DNA of 64,000 nt from JBGLNL01 sp046484125 (GTDB lineage Bacteria; Chloroflexota; Dehalococcoidia; SZUA-161; SpSt-899): assembly GCA_046484125.1 (NCBI GenBank), contig JAWOBX010000049.1:1-64000 (forward strand). The letters are read 5' to 3'. This document shows, piece after piece, positions 1 through 8,278 of the stretch. The notes below the pieces were generated by a model. The model was not told the origin of the DNA. It saw only the letters and a list, made by a program, of their open reading frames with translations, and made no database searches. How positions within the stretch are numbered: the stretch's first letter is position 1; each line of letters begins with the position of its first letter. The translations under genes and the position numbers were made by a program.

Positions 1-204
1 ATGTTCAATCGTGCGAGGCGTGACCCCCATGGCCTCAGCCGTATCCGCAACCGTCCAGGCAGGTCCTTCCGGCCCCGCATCACACAGGAGTAAAGCACGT
101 GCGTAAAGAAACTGTTTCGCGTTTGTCTTGCCCGTCTTGGTCATCGCCTCCAATTCCTGGCGTTCTTCCTTCGTTAATGTCACCCGATAACGGGGTGCGC
201 TCAT
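1..204 (-). CDS. IS630-family transposase, N-terminal part (runs off window)
   Basis: The 68 visible codons start at an ATG (204-202) seven bases after a perfect AGGAGG (212-217) and run off the left edge. The peptide begins MSAPRYRVTLTKEER, continues with a helical stretch containing KTNAKQFLYARALLLCD, and then a helix-turn-helix (WTVADTAEAMGVTPRTIEH). This is the usual N-terminal DNA-binding region of IS630/Tc1-mariner-type transposases. The DDE catalytic domain would lie outside the window. Terminal inverted repeats could not be identified, so I cannot say whether the element is intact. Confidence 0.8.
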   Translation of the reverse strand, partial: MSAPRYRVTLTKEERQELEAMTKTGKTNAKQFLYARALLLCDAGPEGPAWTVADTAEAMGVTPRTIEH

Positions 205-322
205 GGCAAAACCTCCTATGGGATTTACCATGATTATACCACAATATACGATATTTTATATGTTACATGTTACTAGTTAGAAACAACACCAGTTACCGGA
301 AAGTAAATATTATATGCACTGC

Positions 323-1210
323 CTACTCGATGCCAGCAGCAGCCAGTATCTCAGGTACTTTCTCTTCCCGTCCTATGGCCATAACGTGGACGCCATCGCA
401 GAGGCCCTCATCTTTTAGCTGCTTTATCATCCGGCCGGCTATTTGTATTCCGGTATTGAGGGCCTCACCTTTCGGGGCGGCTGCGAGTTCATCAATTAAA
501 TGCTGCGGTACTGATACGCCCGGAACGTTTTCGTTCATAAATTTGGCCATTCTGGCCGATACCAGTAATATTATGCCGGCAAGTATCCTGACCTTGAACT
601 GACGGGCGTACTCCATGAACCTGGCGAAATTCTCGAGGTCATAGATCGCCTGCGTCTGGATAAAATCCGCCCCCGCCTCGATCTTTTTCTCGAACTTGGC
701 CAGTTGCGGCTCAATCGGATTGGCTTCCGGGGTCACTATCGCGCCGGCACAGAATTCCGGAGCGCCGTCGAGTTCATTTCCTCCCAGGTCTTTACCCGAT
801 TCCAGTGTCCTGATGGCATGAAGGAGCTGTGATGAATCAAGGTCAAAAACCCCTTTGGCTGTTTTATGGTCGCCAACAGGAACCGCGTCTCCGGTGAGGC
901 AAAGAACATTACTGATTCCGCGGCTGTACGCAAAAAGCAATTCAGCCTGGAGAGCAAGCCGGTTTCTATCCCGACATGTCATCTGGAGAATAGGCTCACC
1001 GCCAGCCTCCCTGATAGCCAGACAGCCCCCGATTGAAGGAAAGCGCATCACCGAACTCTGGTGATCGGTTACATTCATTCCATCCACCCTGTCCTTGATA
1101 ACATCAATATGATGATGCATTTTCTCCAGGTTGACCCCTTTTGGAGGGCCGACCTCGCTTGTGATAATGAACTTGCTGGATTCGAGGGCTTCCCGGAACG
1201 TCTTTGCCAT
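323..1210 (-). CDS. metF: Methylenetetrahydrofolate reductase, catalytic subunit
   Basis: A 295-residue MetF-family TIM barrel that reduces 5,10-methylene-THF to 5-methyl-THF with FAD. In the Wood-Ljungdahl pathway this step supplies the methyl group. Seen in the sequence are an early SEVGPPKG motif with Glu19 in the place of the catalytic glutamate, the conserved NVTDHQ strand, and CLTGD with Asp108, the usual flavin-side aspartate. It is the last gene of a minus-strand operon after the MetV gene (gap about 136 bases). MetF enzymes that work with MetV take electrons through partner proteins, and here candidate partners are encoded just upstream. Family assignment is firm; the electron donor is inference. 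Confidence 0.93.
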   Translation of the reverse strand: MAKTFREALESSKFIITSEVGPPKGVNLEKMHHHIDVIKDRVDGMNVTDHQSSVMRFPSIGGCLAIREAGGEPILQMTCRDRNRLALQAELLFAYSRGISNVLCLTGDAVPVGDHKTAKGVFDLDSSQLLHAIRTLESGKDLGGNELDGAPEFCAGAIVTPEANPIEPQLAKFEKKIEAGADFIQTQAIYDLENFARFMEYARQFKVRILAGIILLVSARMAKFMNENVPGVSVPQHLIDELAAAPKGEALNTGIQIAGRMIKQLKDEGLCDGVHVMAIGREEKVPEILAAAGIE

Positions 1211-1346
1211 AACACTATCCCCTGCCTTTACCAGAATCCTTTTTTATGACCGTAATCACCGGTTACAAAGCTATGAGTCAATGATTCCCCAAATCTCTCC
1301 ACATTTCGGTACGATACAAGAGCGCTCTCCTTTATCGCCAGGTAAG

Positions 1347-1991
1347 TCATGGTACCTTTATGATTTTAGGCCTGGGCATAACGTGGTAGTTCTTCGGTTC
1401 ATGGTACTTTTTCATGAGCTCGAGTTGCCCCAGCCTTTCAAGCCGCTGATAAATCAACGTCCAGGCACAGGGACTCTCAGGATCCACTTCGCACATCCCG
1501 TTGTTGGTTCCTCCGCACGGTCCATTTACCAGTCCTTTGTGACAGGCGGTGACGGGACAAATACCCGCGGTCTCTCCCAGGACGCACTGTCCACACTGGT
1601 CGCAGGCTTCTTTGAATGTTCCCGGAATATCCTCAACGCCAATAAAGAGGGTATCCACACCGGGAACGACCGGCTTTTCAATGTATGAAGCCAGTTTCTG
1701 AACTCCGAGAGCGCATGACATCACCAGCATGCATGTGGCACTGTCTATTGAGGCTCCATGCTCCTCCATAACCACTTCGGTCATCTCATCACAGGCGGTA
1801 GGAATGACTGTTGTTCCCGTGACCAGCTTTCCAATATCCTGCAGTTGAGCCGCTATCTCGGAAACCTCATCGACGCCACCGGTTTTCATCATAGTGGTAC
1901 AGGTACCGCAACCTATGACGAAAATCCTGTCGAAGCCCTCCAGCGCATCCTTCAGTTCATCGAACGGTTTTTGAGCGGTTATTGATTTCAT
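1347..1991 (-). CDS. metV: MetV-type methylenetetrahydrofolate reductase C-terminal domain protein
   Basis: A 214-residue cysteine-rich protein of the MTHFR C-terminal family, the usual Fe-S partner of MetF in acetogens. Twelve cysteines are visible. They include an N-terminal GCGTC pair (Cys28, Cys31), a ferredoxin-like Cys130-x2-Cys133-x2-Cys136-x8-Cys145, and further cysteines at 150, 159, 167 and 175. Known MetV proteins carry [4Fe-4S] clusters and a zinc and pass electrons to MetF. The start follows a strong AGGAGG that overlaps the end of the upstream NuoF-GltD gene, so the two genes are tightly coupled. A second MetV-like gene lies at 49624-50370. Confidence 0.9.
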   Translation of the reverse strand: MKSITAQKPFDELKDALEGFDRIFVIGCGTCTTMMKTGGVDEVSEIAAQLQDIGKLVTGTTVIPTACDEMTEVVMEEHGASIDSATCMLVMSCALGVQKLASYIEKPVVPGVDTLFIGVEDIPGTFKEACDQCGQCVLGETAGICPVTACHKGLVNGPCGGTNNGMCEVDPESPCAWTLIYQRLERLGQLELMKKYHEPKNYHVMPRPKIIKVP

Positions 1992-1999
1992 ATCGCCTC

Positions 2000-4900
2000 C
2001 TAGACCTCCAGATCACACCTGAGACAGCGCCTGGCCTCCTGTTGAGCCCTTTCTTCTGAAAATCCTAGTTCTATTTCCGAGAATGTCTCCCGTCTCTCGT
2101 CCGGTGAGAGAATCGGCATCTCTGCCCTGGGTTCCATCTGCCATTCTTCCTCTTCCTCCTGTTGCGCGACCGGTTCTCTGAACACCTCACTCTTCAGGTC
2201 ATACATGCGTACCGGCTCGACATCCCCTCTGAAATACTTGTCTATTGCCAGAGCCCCCCTCCTGCCGGCGGCAATTGCCTCAACCACCATACCGGGACCG
2301 GTAACGAAATCCCCGCCACCGAACACACCCGGGATATTAGTTGAGAGGGTGTTGCTGTCAACACTCAGTGTCTCCCATCTTGTCCTCTCCAGCGCGCTGC
2401 CAGGCGGAAGGAAAGACATATCGGGGGCCTGACCGACAGCGGCCACGACGGTATCCGCCTCAACAAAACGTCCGGTTCCCTCTACAGGAACAGGGCGGCG
2501 TCTTCCACTGGCATCCGGTTCACCCAGTTCCATCTGAACACATTCAAGTCCCGCCACCCTCCAGTTTTCATTAACTAAACGTGTGGGACTTACAAGGAAA
2601 TTGATCTTAATACCCTCCGCCACAGCCTCATCGTACTCAAGTTCAGTTACCGGCATTTCCTCTCTGGAACGACGGTAGTATATATTGACCGCATCAGCTC
2701 CCAGACGAAGAGCGGTTCTGGCCGTATCAAGCGCAACGTTGCCGCCACCGATTATCGCCACTTTTTTGCCTACGTCAACAGGGCGGCCGATTTTAGCATC
2801 CCTCAGGAACTGCAGTCCGTAGTAAAAACCGGTCAACCCCTCTACCTCTCCGGGTATACCTACACGCTGACTTCGCTGGGCGCCGGCGGCTATAAATACG
2901 GCGTCATACCCTTCTCTTTTAAGCAGATCATCGACTGTAAAATTGATGTTGAGGGGCGTGTTATAGCGTATTTCGACTCCCTTTCTGGCTATGTGTTCGA
3001 TCTCACGCTCGATAACCTCTTTCGGTAGACGGAATTCGGGAATCGCTACCGATAGCATTCCTCCGCCAACAGGCAGGGCCTCGAAGACGGTAGCTCCGTA
3101 CCCCATCTGGGCGAGGAAATAGGCGCACGATAACCCTGTCGGCCCCGCCCCAACGACAGCGACATTCTGATTTCTGGTACGGGGGAATGGCTCCGGATCA
3201 TCGGTGACGTTGTTAAAGTACCAGTCCGCGGCAAACCGCTTGAGCGATCTGATGGCTACCGGATCGTCCAGCTCACCCCTTCGGCACCTCACCTCACATG
3301 GATGATGACATATGCGTCCGCAAATAGAGGGGAATGGATTCCTCTCGCGAATCGTTTCAACGGATTTAAGGTAATCCCCATCGGTTATGGCCGCTACATA
3401 TTTTGGGACGTTTATTCCCACAGGACAGGTGTGCTGACAGGGAGATATCATCAGCGCGTCGCACACTGCCGCGGGGCATTTCCGCTCCTTTATATGGGCA
3501 TCATATTCATCTCTAAAGTAATTGATGGTTGTCAGTACGGGATTGGGACAGGTCTGCCCCAGACCGCAAAGGGAGCAGGACTTGACCACTCTGGCGATCT
3601 GAAGCAGTCTATCAACATCCCCCTCCCGCCCCCGTCCCTGTGTGATCCTGGTCAGAATCTCCAGCATCTGGCGGGTGCCCAATCGGCACGGCGTGCATTT
3701 GCCGCATGATTCGTCCTGAGTGAAACTCAGGAAATACCGCGCTATCTCGACCATGCAGGTGTTCTCATCCAGCACCACCATACCGCCGGAGCCCATAATG
3801 GAACCCAGTTCCGCCAGTGAATCGTAATCGACAGGGCGGTCCAGAAATCGGCCGGGGATGCAGCCTCCGGAGGGACCGCCGGTTTGAACCGCTTTAAAGG
3901 CCTTTTCCCTTGGAATTCCGCCACCTATATCGAATATTATGTCGCGCAGTGAGGTGCCCATCGGGACCTCTACCAGTCCGCTGTTAGCGATCTTACCGGT
4001 GAGGGCAAAAACGGCGGTGCCCGGGCTCTTTTCGGTACCTATGGCGGAGAACCATCCGGAACCCTTATCCAGGATAACCGGAATCGTAGCCAGTGATTTG
4101 ACATTGTTTATATTGGAGGGTTTACCGTCGATGCCGGATGTTGCCGGGAAGGGCGGCCTCGGGCGGGGCATACCGCGCTTCCCCTCAATAGACGCCATCA
4201 GGGCGGTCTCCTCCCCGCAGACAAAAGCTCCCGCTCCCTCCATTATGATGATGTCAAAGTTGAATCCCGAATTGAGTATATCCTTTCCCAGAAAGCCCCT
4301 GGCACGACTTTGTTCCAGGGCTTTTCTGACTCTTTTTACCGCCAGCGGGTACTCCTCACGAACATACACATAGCCGGTGGTCGCCCCGACCGCGTATCCG
4401 CAGATGGTGAGACCCTCCATCATAGAGTGTGGATCAGCCTCCAGTATGGAGCGATCCATGAAGGCTCCCGGGTCTCCTTCATCCGCGTTGCAAATCACGT
4501 ACTTGACAGGGCCGGGAGCGTCATGGCAGAATTGCCATTTCATGGCGGTCGGAGCGCCCGCCCCACCCCTGCCCCTCAGTCCAGAAAGTCTCACCTCCTC
4601 TATCACATCTTCCGGCGTCATGGTGGCAAGCACTTTTCTGAGGGCCCTGTAACCGTCCCGTTCGATATAATCCTCGATTCTTTCCGGATTAATATGCCCG
4701 CAGTTACGCAGTATCACGCGATGCTGTTTGAGGTAGAAGTTTATATCGGAATAGAGAGATATGACCTCACCTGTCATCGGTTCCGTGTAGAAGAGGCGCT
4801 CCACAGGTTTGCCTTCTTTCAAATGCATTCCAACTATGTCGACAGCATCCTCAGGCTGAACCTGGGTATAGAAATATCCATCCGGTTCGATGACAACGTT

Positions 4901-5065
4901 GGGTCCCTGCTGGCAAAAACCGTGACAACCGCTGAAATCTATTGAGGCGTTTTCGACGCGCTGCTTTTCCATCTCCTCGAGCAACGCGTTATATACCGCG
5001 TCTCCTCCACCGGAGACACATCCAGTTCCTCGACAGACAAACACAGTGTAATACGGCTTTTCCAT
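2000..5065 (-). CDS. NuoF-like diaphorase fused to GltD/NfnB-like FAD-NAD(P) oxidoreductase
   Basis: A 1021-residue multidomain flavoprotein. Residues 1-85 form a thioredoxin-like [2Fe-2S] domain (Cys11, Cys16, Cys47, Cys51). Residues 110-440 are the NuoF FMN/NADH domain (GRGGAG at 165-170, NADEGDPGAFMDR at 193-205). Cys454, Cys457, Cys460 and Cys500 form the N3-type cluster. A cysteine-rich linker (530-600) resembles the glutamate synthase small subunit N-terminus. Then come an FAD dinucleotide fold (VVGAGPTG at 637-644) and an NAD(P) fold (IIGGGNVALD, around 760). One chain therefore carries two separate flavin sites and two pyridine-nucleotide sites. It sits between NuoE and MetV genes. 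An electron-bifurcating or transhydrogenase role is inferred. Confidence 0.9.
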   Translation of the reverse strand: MEKPYYTVFVCRGTGCVSGGGDAVYNALLEEMEKQRVENASIDFSGCHGFCQQGPNVVIEPDGYFYTQVQPEDAVDIVGMHLKEGKPVERLFYTEPMTGEVISLYSDINFYLKQHRVILRNCGHINPERIEDYIERDGYRALRKVLATMTPEDVIEEVRLSGLRGRGGAGAPTAMKWQFCHDAPGPVKYVICNADEGDPGAFMDRSILEADPHSMMEGLTICGYAVGATTGYVYVREEYPLAVKRVRKALEQSRARGFLGKDILNSGFNFDIIIMEGAGAFVCGEETALMASIEGKRGMPRPRPPFPATSGIDGKPSNINNVKSLATIPVILDKGSGWFSAIGTEKSPGTAVFALTGKIANSGLVEVPMGTSLRDIIFDIGGGIPREKAFKAVQTGGPSGGCIPGRFLDRPVDYDSLAELGSIMGSGGMVVLDENTCMVEIARYFLSFTQDESCGKCTPCRLGTRQMLEILTRITQGRGREGDVDRLLQIARVVKSCSLCGLGQTCPNPVLTTINYFRDEYDAHIKERKCPAAVCDALMISPCQHTCPVGINVPKYVAAITDGDYLKSVETIRERNPFPSICGRICHHPCEVRCRRGELDDPVAIRSLKRFAADWYFNNVTDDPEPFPRTRNQNVAVVGAGPTGLSCAYFLAQMGYGATVFEALPVGGGMLSVAIPEFRLPKEVIEREIEHIARKGVEIRYNTPLNINFTVDDLLKREGYDAVFIAAGAQRSQRVGIPGEVEGLTGFYYGLQFLRDAKIGRPVDVGKKVAIIGGGNVALDTARTALRLGADAVNIYYRRSREEMPVTELEYDEAVAEGIKINFLVSPTRLVNENWRVAGLECVQMELGEPDASGRRRPVPVEGTGRFVEADTVVAAVGQAPDMSFLPPGSALERTRWETLSVDSNTLSTNIPGVFGGGDFVTGPGMVVEAIAAGRRGALAIDKYFRGDVEPVRMYDLKSEVFREPVAQQEEEEEWQMEPRAEMPILSPDERRETFSEIELGFSEERAQQEARRCLRCDLEV

Positions 5066-5075
5066 AATATTACCT

Positions 5076-5555
5076 CTACTGCCTGTTACCGAATATCTGA
5101 CTGACTTTCTTCGGATTCAGTTGACCGTATGTATCGTTGTTGATGACCATATTGGGTGCCAGCGCGCAGACGCCAATGCAGGCCACGGTTTCCAGCGTGT
5201 ATTCGAGGTCCGCGCTTGTCTCCCCCTCTTCCAACTCAAGTTGTTGCTTTACCAGCTTCAGAATGGTCTTACCTCCACGTACGTGACACGCTGTTCCACG
5301 GCATACCTTTACGACATTCCTGCCCCTCGGGGTAGTATAAAGGCCGGTGTAGAAGCTGATTACGCCCTGAACCTGACTGGGGAATAAACCCAGGCCATCC
5401 GCTATGGGTTTAATAGCTGCAGGGGGGATATATCCTATCTCAGATTGCACCTCTTGCAAAAGAGGTATCAACAACCATTTCTGTCCTCTGTATTTATCGA
5501 CGATTTCACCGATTTTGTTCAGGTCTATCTCCGGGATTTCCACATTCTCTACCAT
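5076..5555 (-). CDS. NuoE/HydC-like [2Fe-2S] thioredoxin-fold subunit
   Basis: A 159-residue subunit of the NADH-oxidoreductase 24 kDa family. It has an N-terminal four-helix region and a C-terminal thioredoxin fold holding one [2Fe-2S] cluster. The four ligands are visible as Cys85-x4-Cys90 and Cys126-x3-Cys130. It would pass electrons between the NuoF FMN domain encoded next downstream and the Fe-S chain of the FDH-like subunit encoded just upstream. Spacing to both neighbours is short (10 and 37 bases), which supports one transcript and one complex. No unusual residues were seen. Confidence 0.9.
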   Translation of the reverse strand: MVENVEIPEIDLNKIGEIVDKYRGQKWLLIPLLQEVQSEIGYIPPAAIKPIADGLGLFPSQVQGVISFYTGLYTTPRGRNVVKVCRGTACHVRGGKTILKLVKQQLELEEGETSADLEYTLETVACIGVCALAPNMVINNDTYGQLNPKKVSQIFGNRQ

Positions 5556-5592
5556 ATACAGCCCTCAAATCAGCAAATTCACGGCTTATACC

Positions 5593-7980
5593 TTAAAACA
5601 TCCGGTTTTCAGGATTCATAGCATTCAATCGTGGAGACATCGTACTCCGAACTTCGCTGCCAAACCTGTACAGGGACCTGCTCGAAAGAAGCCAGAAAGG
5701 ATAGTCATTCAGGCTTTTTTCATCAGGAAGCCTCGACGGCGCCGGAAGGAATCTTCCATAACCTTCATCGAACCTCTCCTCGTATAGTCGCCGTGTTCCA
5801 CCACGCCGGCCGTTTACGTTTGGCCAGTAAATCCCCCCCGTTTCCAGGTTCTCATATGTTATTCCCTGGTACAAAGGTACCATAGAGGAAACCTCATCCA
5901 TGATCTCCCTGTCGGAACCGTATGACATTGTATGGCCCATCTTCTCGGCCAGATTGGCTATGATCTGCCAGTCGGGCATGCTCTCCCCCGGCGGGTCGAC
6001 CACCCTTCTAACCCTCTGAACCCTCCGTTCAAAGCTGGTGAATGTTCCGTCCTTTTCAGCGAAGCAGGAGGCGGGGAAAACGACGTCGGCCAGCCTGGCT
6101 GTATCATTGAGGAATAAATCTTGTACTACCAGGAAATCAAGCTGCTTAAAAGCCGCTTCAGCGTCAATGACTCCCGCAATGGTGCCGATAAGATTCTCAC
6201 CCATGATATACATGCCCTTTATCTTTCCCGATCGGGCCTGATTGATCATTTCGAAAACGGTTAGCCCGGCTTTACCCGAAACTTCATACCCGGGACGGAA
6301 ATCCGGAAGGCAGCCCATATCTGACGCGCCCTGAGCGTTGTTCTCTTCAAGAAGGGCCAGGATTCCCGCTCCCTCCTTGCCGATGTTTCCGGTTAGCAGG
6401 GCCAGGTTACTGAGGGCGGTAACGCAATCTGTGCCGTTCTGCTGGCGCGAGACGCCGGGCCCGTAGATTATTAAAACCGAGTTTGCCTGAGCGATTGTTC
6501 TGGCTGCCTCCTGAAGCTCTTTGACGGTGACACCTGTTGAATTCTCCACATCCTCGGCATTGTAGATCTCGAGCGACCTTTTAAGTTCCTCAAAGCTTTC
6601 GGTTCTCCGTGAGACAAAGCTTTTATTCCAGATGCCCTGATCGATGATCGTCTTTATTATGCCGTTGATAACCGCTGATTCGGTTCCAGCTTTGGGATAT
6701 AAACCAGGACTTGCGAAGCGGTCGACTGATGTTTCAACCGGATTTATACTTATCAGCGGTATATTCCTTAACTTTGAGGCCCTCTTCACCGCGTAGCCTA
6801 CCAGCGGCGCTGATATCTCGGGGTCGGCCCCAACCAGCAGTATTACCTCGGCCAGTTCGATATCATCTACAGGATTTGTACTTGCCGGCAATCCAAGGCA
6901 TTCCCGGAGTGTGGCAATCGAAGTAGAGTAATACAATTGTCCGCCGTTATCAATGTTCGGGGTCTCAAGGACCTCACGGGCAAACCTCTGAAGAATGTAA
7001 TTATCTTCGTTGGTACATTTGGTCGAACCGATGACAGCGATGCTGTCCGGGCCGTGCTCCGCCTTTATTCTGTTTAACTCGCCCGCCACTTTATCAAAAG
7101 CCTCTTCCCATGAGACTGGCTGGAATTCCTCCCCCGCCTTCACAAGGGGCCGGGTAAGTCGATGGGGGCTGTCAATATAGTCGAATCCATATGAACCGCG
7201 TACGCATGCGGTAACTCCATTGGGGGTATCACCATCCGCTGGCCTGGCTCTGATAATCATGTTGCCGGCAACTTCAAGAGACAGGTTGCATCCCGAAGCG
7301 CAGAACCCGCATACCGTCGGCACTACTTTCGTTGTGGTTCCGTGATAGGGCTTCGCTTTTTCTGATAGTGCCCCGGTAGGGCATATAGCCACACATGTTC
7401 CACAGAAGGTGCACTCTGAGAGCTCCAGTCCCACATCCCCGACGGTGGCCGGCCTTGACGAAAAACCACGGTTAAAATAATCTATAGCGCCTTCAACGAC
7501 CAGCTCCTGATCAGCCCTGATGCACTTGGCGCACATGATGCACTTACTGAGATCACGCTCGATGAAGGGATTTACGTCACGGATTTCAGCCGGATGGGGA
7601 ATTCTGTGCAGATCGATCCATCCCACCCCAAGTTCTCCGGCGATTTGTCGGAGTTGACAACGATTGCCCTTATCACATACCATGCACGAATCGGGATGGC
7701 TCGCCAGCATAAGTCTGACGATGGTCCTTCTTCCCTCAAGCACTTTCTCAGATCTGGTGTTGATGACCATGCCGGGGCCGATAGGGGCTACACAAGAAGC
7801 GAGCAGGGATCCGTTTTGTTCATTTTCAACCAGGCAGATCCTGCAAGCGCCGTACGGCTTCAGGTGCTCATCGTGACACAGGGTAGGGATATGTATTCCT
7901 GATTCTCTCGCCAGTTCAAGGATAGTCATTCCCGGCTGACCGCTTACTTCAACGCCATCCAAGGTGATCGTAATGGCCAT
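5593..7980 (-). CDS. Formate dehydrogenase/NuoG-like subunit lacking the catalytic residues and C-terminus
   Basis: A 795-residue protein with FdhA/NuoG architecture. It has an N-terminal [2Fe-2S] domain (Cys35, 46, 49, 63), a His-Cys3 cluster (His95, Cys99, 102, 108), a two-cluster ferredoxin domain (Cys147, 150, 153; Cys190, 193, 196, 200), a CxxCxxxC...C cluster (Cys224, 227, 231, 259) and a molybdopterin oxidoreductase body. Against the E. coli FdhF pattern ARVUHGP, this protein reads GQLYYST. The Sec/Cys is Tyr350 and the active-site His is Tyr351. The chain also stops about 25 residues into the C-terminal molybdopterin-binding domain. It is first in the operon with NuoE, NuoF-GltD, MetV and MetF. 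Formate oxidation looks impossible; an electron-wiring role like NuoG is more likely. Confidence 0.85.
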   Translation of the reverse strand: MAITITLDGVEVSGQPGMTILELARESGIHIPTLCHDEHLKPYGACRICLVENEQNGSLLASCVAPIGPGMVINTRSEKVLEGRRTIVRLMLASHPDSCMVCDKGNRCQLRQIAGELGVGWIDLHRIPHPAEIRDVNPFIERDLSKCIMCAKCIRADQELVVEGAIDYFNRGFSSRPATVGDVGLELSECTFCGTCVAICPTGALSEKAKPYHGTTTKVVPTVCGFCASGCNLSLEVAGNMIIRARPADGDTPNGVTACVRGSYGFDYIDSPHRLTRPLVKAGEEFQPVSWEEAFDKVAGELNRIKAEHGPDSIAVIGSTKCTNEDNYILQRFAREVLETPNIDNGGQLYYSTSIATLRECLGLPASTNPVDDIELAEVILLVGADPEISAPLVGYAVKRASKLRNIPLISINPVETSVDRFASPGLYPKAGTESAVINGIIKTIIDQGIWNKSFVSRRTESFEELKRSLEIYNAEDVENSTGVTVKELQEAARTIAQANSVLIIYGPGVSRQQNGTDCVTALSNLALLTGNIGKEGAGILALLEENNAQGASDMGCLPDFRPGYEVSGKAGLTVFEMINQARSGKIKGMYIMGENLIGTIAGVIDAEAAFKQLDFLVVQDLFLNDTARLADVVFPASCFAEKDGTFTSFERRVQRVRRVVDPPGESMPDWQIIANLAEKMGHTMSYGSDREIMDEVSSMVPLYQGITYENLETGGIYWPNVNGRRGGTRRLYEERFDEGYGRFLPAPSRLPDEKSLNDYPFWLLSSRSLYRFGSEVRSTMSPRLNAMNPENRMF

Positions 7981-8040
7981 AAGGTGAAATACTCCTGCTA
8001 TCGTCGTTTAAAGGGACATCCAAGGGGGACTTTGACAGTT

Positions 8041-8070
8041 AGGGTACACCAGTATTTCTGATATTGTCAA
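8041..8070 (-). promoter_or_regulatory. Candidate promoter of the FDH-like/NuoEF/MetVF operon
   Basis: On the minus strand a perfect TTGACA (8065-8070) is followed after 18 bases by TACCCT (8041-8046). The start codon at 7980 would lie about 54 bases after the predicted transcription start. The -35 is ideal and the -10 weak, as in promoters that need an activator. No other good candidate was seen between the two divergent genes on this strand. Confidence 0.45.
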
Positions 8071-8204
8071 GCATTTTTCTTTACCGTAAAATTAGCGACG
8101 GTTATTTTGAGCTTGCGGGAGCGTCGATGAAGTAATTTATCGCGCTTAAAATCAATGGTTGAATATTTTCACTTGAAACGCTGTTTTGGTGTTCGGTACG
8201 GCAC

Positions 8205-8233
8205 TTGACTTCCTCACAAATGGTTGGCATAAT
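8205..8233 (+). promoter_or_regulatory. Candidate sigma-70 promoter of the histidine kinase operon
   Basis: TTGACT (8205-8210) and CATAAT (8228-8233) are separated by exactly 17 bases and lie 46 bases upstream of the kinase start codon. The -10 box is embedded in an inverted repeat (8224-8241), so the promoter is probably controlled by a protein binding there. Confidence 0.6.
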
Positions 8234-8241
8234 TGTGCCAA
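8224..8241. promoter_or_regulatory. Operator-like palindrome over the kinase promoter -10 box
   Basis: The 18-base sequence TTGGCATAATTGTGCCAA has perfect TTGGCA/TGCCAA arms around an AATT centre, with one mismatched pair. It covers the -10 hexamer at 8228-8233, the classic place for a repressor. It lies between the divergent kinase and FDH-like operons and could serve both. The binding protein is unknown. Confidence 0.5.
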
Positions 8242-8278
8242 TTCGTGATGACTACGCAAGTCGAAGTGGAACGGAGGA

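Noticed and set aside
4310..4945. Plus-strand open frame of 211 codons
   Set aside because: It is antisense to the well-supported NuoF-GltD gene, with no homology and no ribosome site.
5593..7980. Annotation as functional formate dehydrogenase (possibly selenocysteine-containing)
   Set aside because: The Sec/Cys and His positions are both Tyr, the C-terminal domain is truncated, and there is no in-frame TGA within the gene.
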